DNA of 57,231 nucleotides from a virus. The position numbers and the translations under genes were made by a program. Position 1 is the first letter of the stretch, and every line of letters starts with the position of its first letter. The notes beneath the pieces are model-generated. The model did not search any database and had not been told where the DNA came from. It saw only the letters and a list, made by a program, of their open reading frames with translations. This document shows, piece after piece, positions 19,901-25,900 of this stretch. The DNA is taken from the IMG/VR virus record IMGVR_UViG_3300020448_000011, positions 1 to 57,231 of that record; one strand, given 5' to 3'.

Positions 19901-22900
19901 TATATCCGTAACTATAGAGTTGATTATGGTAATAATAATGGTGACTTTACTGCTACAGAAGGTGCGAGAATTAGAAAACTAACAATCACTGACAGAATAG
20001 GTGATGGTATATTCCAAACTGGTCAAGTTATAAGATCTAGAGATAGTAAAGCAGAAGTTGTTGGTTATAACCAAGCAAGAAATACAATCTATCTTGGTAA
20101 GATTGGTAGATCACAACGTGGTGGATTAGACTTTAACCCTCCAACATGGTATGGTGAAGCACAGATTGATACATCAACTAAGAAGTTTGGTCAAGGATCA
20201 TTATTATTAGGTAGAGCAAATCATACTCATACATTTGTAAGTGGTGTTGCTAACGCAATCCAAGCAGGTAACGGTGCTACATCTACTCATACTGCACAGG
20301 CAGGAACATCATATGATCCTGAGGCAGGAACATTAGTTATCAATATCGGAACTCATAGTTTGACAACAAGCAATACTGTGACTATTGCTGATGGAGGTTT
20401 GACATTTACATGTACTGCTGATAGTAATACAACAAATCATCCATATCCAAGATCTACTGACCCTGCATCTGGTACAGCATTATCAATATCTGCAGTGACC
20501 TCAGATACTATTACAGTCAGTGTTGGTGTTGCACAAGTTACACTAGATTACTTAAATGTAGATTCATCCAGTGACTTTGCATGGGGAACTGCTGCATTTA
20601 CTATAGAACTTTATGTTAAGGCAGCAGCAGCATCTATATCTGGTGTAGCAACTTTACTTGACTTTAGAACAACAGCAAATGATGTAGCAGGTCGTTTATA
20701 TACAAATGGTGGTCAAGTTCGTTATAACGTTAATAACTCTGATCTAGTAACATCTGGTGCTACTGTTCTTGCTACAGATACATGGACACATGTCGTTGTA
20801 CAGAAAACTTCTACTACTGTTAAAATATTCCTAGATGGTGTTGAGAGAGGAACTGGTACAGATAGTCAAAACTATGCTGCCAAACCACTAAGAGTTGGTG
20901 CAGATTATGCAGGAGCAAATGCATTCTTCGGACATATTGATGAACTAAGATTGAGTGCAGAAAGTCGTTATTCTACAATACCATTCACTCCTCAGAATGG
21001 AATGTTCCAAGGTGATGCTAATACAAAATTATTATGGCATTTTGATGGTGCTGATAAACAGGTATTCCTAGAAGACTGGTCTGGTGCACCTGACTTTACT
21101 ATCGATGAATATGTTAATAATGATGCTATCCGTGCAACTGCTAGATTGATTGGTGGTGTACATACATTTGTTTCTGCAACAACTAATGCAATCACTGTAT
21201 CTGGTTCAAATAACTATACACCAACTGCTGCTGATTACGATGCAACAAATGGTCTATTAGAACTTACAATCGGATCTCATAGTCATACAACATCTGATAC
21301 TGTTACGATTGCTGCTAACTCATTAACATTTACATGTACAAAAGATAATAATGCAACAAACCATACTTATCCAAGAGTAACAGATCCTTCTTATGGTAAA
21401 ACCCTTGCTATCACTGCTGTTACAGGAGATACAATCACAGTTAATGTAGGTGTTGCAAGTAGAGGATTTAATCAGAAAACACACAGATATATTAACGCTG
21501 CAGATAATATAATATTAAACTACGATTACATTGCTAGAGAGGCAGTGTATATCATGAAGGAACGTTATCCATTCTTTACTGTTATTGGTGGAGCAGTTAA
21601 CTGTGAAGATGATGTAAGAGATATTCTTAAGGCAATGGTTGAAGATCTTAGAAATGGATCTAACAGTCATAGTTGGGATGCTGCTGCATTATATGTCAAT
21701 AGAACTACTAATCCTATCACATTGTTACATGTATCAGATGATTTGAAAGAATCACTATACACATATGATATAGTAGAGAAGTTAGTAAGATTTGTTATTA
21801 ATAATGAACCATGGTCTACATTAGGTGATCATGGATTGACTCAGAAGTTTGATACTACTATTACTGAATCAAACTATCTTACACAGTCTGTAACTCAGTT
21901 TACTCCATCAACTGCAACTTACAATCCTGCTACTGGTGACATGGTTGTTACTAGCACTGGACATGGATTAACAAGTGATACAAATCTCACTGCATCTAAT
22001 GCAACTTATAATGCTGCTACTGGTATTTTAAATATTACCTCTAACAGTCATAATCTTGCAACTGGTGATAAGATTCAACTCGCTGATAACTCATTGACAT
22101 TTACATGTTCAATGGACAGCAATGCTACAAACCATACCTATCCAAGAGCAAAAGATCCTGCTGCTCAAGGTTGGCAAGAAGTTACAAGAGTTGATGCTAA
22201 TAACTTTACTATTGATGTTGGTAAGTCACCAATAGTAAACTATCAACCAACAACAGGAACAACTTATGATCCTGCTACTGGACTTCTTAAGATGTTCATT
22301 GGTGATCATAACTTAGCAGTTGGCACAAACATTAAGTTGACTGCTAATTCCTTAACATTTACTTGTGATTATAATGGTGATGGTCAGACAACTCAGAAGA
22401 CATATCCAAGAGCAAGTGGTGAAGATGGAACTGCAGGTGGAGCAAGTAATAATACTGGAACTCCTGACGCTGCATACAATACAGCATTAGCAATACTTGC
22501 TGATGGTGTATCATCTACTGCTACAGGTGCATCTTATAATCCTGCTGATGGCGTTTTAGTTATTACTCAAAACTCTCATGGATTTGTTGTAGGTGACAAG
22601 ATCAGGATTGCTGATAACTCACTATCCTTTACTTGTACTAAAGATGGCAACCATGAAACTAAATCATATCCTCGTTCAACAGATCCTTTCTCTGGCAGAT
22701 GGTTAAGGATTACAGCGAAGACAGACAATACATTCACAGTTAATGTTGGTCCTTCTTCTGCTGCTGATCAATATGTTCATACATTCGTATCTGCTTCAGC
22801 AAACGGTATTATCAAGCGAGATAATTCTATCACTGTCAATGTCGGCACCTCTTCGGACACTTCGACACACACATTCGTTTCTGCAACTTCAAATGCAATA

Positions 22901-25900
22901 ATAACAGGAGGTAACTACACACATGCATTCGTTTCTGCTACCACTAATGGCATCACTGTCTCTGGTGATTCTGTATTCCTTGCGGATGGTGCTGTCTCAT
23001 TCACTTGCTCCAAGGATGGTAATCAAAAGATTACAGCATATCCAAGAAAATCTGACCCTGCGTCTAAACAAGTTCTTAAAATCTCTGCCCATACGAACGA
23101 CACGTTCACGATCAACGTCGGCAAGTCTTCTGCTGATGACCAGTACTCTCACACATTCTCTAGTGCGGTAACTAATGGTATAACAAAATCTGAATACTCA
23201 ACACAAGATTGTCAAGATGTACAATCAACAGTAGCAAACCTATTTGATATCATTACTGATACATTGACATTTGCATCACAATCACCTGCTGTAGATCATC
23301 TTGCAACTGTAACTAAATCAGAACCTGCATATGAGTTTGTTGGTGCAACAATAAATGCGTTCTCTGAAGTTCCATTAACAGTTGATTATCATAATGGCAC
23401 AAATGATGTCATATACACAAATCAAATAGATACTGATGCTCGTGGTAGATTCCGTGATGCTGCTAACTTAATTCGTGCAAATAGAAGAGTTATCGTTGAT
23501 AAGGCAGCATATGATATGTTACAAAGATATCCTGCTCTTGCATTGGATATGCCTAGAAATGCTAATGGTACATCTACAGATGGTACATTACGTTGTAAGA
23601 CTGACTTAGGATTAATACTAGACGGATTAGCACAAGATATTGAAGACGGTGGTAATGATGGAATACTTACTGCTGTAGGTTTCTACATTGGTAACAATAG
23701 TGAGTTACGTTATATTCGTTTACAGGTTCATCAGTCTGCTTATGCACATGAAAGATTAGCATTCTATGCTAAACAAGCAGTTACAGGAGATCTAACTTAT
23801 GATAATACTGATGGTATTATTGTTGGTGATTGGGGTATAACAAATGATTCTGGTGGATGTGCTAACGTCAAGACTGCAATCGATACTCTTATTACATTAC
23901 TCAATGATATTATTGCTCCTACTTCTGCTGATTTTAATACTGCTGCTGACAGATTATACTTTAACAGAGAGTACATTAGAGAAGAGATAACTGGTCTAAT
24001 GACCACAGAGTTTACATATCTGTTGAACAATGTACAGTTCCAAGCATTCCAGTTTCCAGGTGGTGCATTAGGTGAATCAGCATTCCAACAATCTCTTGAA
24101 GATATAATCATTGGTGGAATATCTGACTTACAAACTGGTGGTAATGATAGTATTATTTTAGAGATTGAGAAGTTCCTTACTGCTGCTTTAGAATACAACT
24201 ATAGCACTAGTGGAGTTGAGCAGTTATTATTAGCAACAGTTTATGGTGTTGAACAACTTGAAACTATTGGATTGAAAGCAATAGAAAATTTACTATATGG
24301 AACTAATGAAGACACAGGTAGCACAGCAGGTGCATACAGTGCGTTACATACACAGAAAACTGGAGTTCGTGATTCATTATCACTAAGTGATGCTACATCA
24401 GTTAAAAATAGATGGAAAGAATTAATAGAGTTCGCAGTCAATATCCTTTCACCTGCTAGAAAAGTTGGTAGAAGTGCTTCTAAGAATATTCTTTATAATC
24501 AGAACTACTATCTACAAGAAATACAAACACAAACTCTTGCTCAGTTTGGTGCAGGTTCATGGACTTATGATTCATTTGTAACTGATATTGTTGAGGATGT
24601 TATACACGATCTTCAAACAACAAATATTAGAGATAATACAACTGCATATCAAATCACTATTCAAAGTGTAAGTGCAACTGACTTCCAAGTTGGAGAAGTT
24701 GTTAGATCTAATGTTGGAGGATATGCATCTGTATTAGAGTTTGATCCTGATACTAACCTCTTTGTTGTAGGTCCGTTTACAGGAACTGCATGGGTTGCAG
24801 GTAATACATTGACAGGTAAGACATCTGGTGCAACTGCTACTATTTCTAGTGGTGGAGTTGGTTCTGCATATACTTGGTATCTTAATGTTGGAAATACAAG
24901 AACTCTTGCTAATGCTAGAACAATAACATCTACAGTTGCAGGTCAGGTTGCAGGTACAAACCTCTGGACAAATCCAGAAGCATATGCAATCAACTGGACA
25001 CCTACAACTAACGTAACAATAACAGATAACGTTTCAACTCTTGCTCCTGATGAATCACAAACCGCAGAAGATGTAACACCTAATAATGGTCAGAATGGTC
25101 AGCATGAAATCAATAGAGATTACAGTCTAACTGCGTTTGAGACATTTGACTCTGGTACAACTACATTCGATAATAACACAGAAACATTCGATACTGGTGC
25201 TGTTGGATTAGATGAAACTCAAACATTTACATTCTCAGCATTTGCTAAAGAATCTGGGTCACAAGGAATCAGATTCCAAATGCAACTTGATCCAGGTGGT
25301 GCAGGTGAACAAAATGTATTCTTTGACCTTAATCTTACAGATGGTACTACAAGCACAGTCTTTACACCTCAAGGTGGTATTACTGCTCAAGCATTTGGTG
25401 CAATACCTCTTGGAAACGGTTGGTTTAGATGCTTCATTACTGCAACATTCTCCTTTGGATTTACAACTCTAAGATCCAAGTTCATCATTAAGAGTGGAAC
25501 TGGAAGTAGTGTTTGGACTGGTGATGGTTCTACTGGTATTCTTGTTTGGGGTGCTAAACTTACTAAGAATAATCTTGATCCATATCAAGCACAGAGTGGT
25601 AAATTATTCTATGCTGATACTGGATTTAATACTAAGAACTTTATTCTTGACTTACTAGAAACATATATGTTGGCATCTCTTGATGGTACACTTACAACTC
25701 CTGCCACAAACTCTGGTTTCTATTCATTCTATAGTAGCACTGCTGCATCAGACTACACTAAAGATTCTGTTGCTGCAGTCGTCAGATACTTGATAGGCAT
25801 TATTAGAACTCAGTTTACAGATGATACATCATACATACAACTTACAACAAATAGAAATATACAACTTCCAACTAAAGTATTCACTACTGGAAGAACTATA

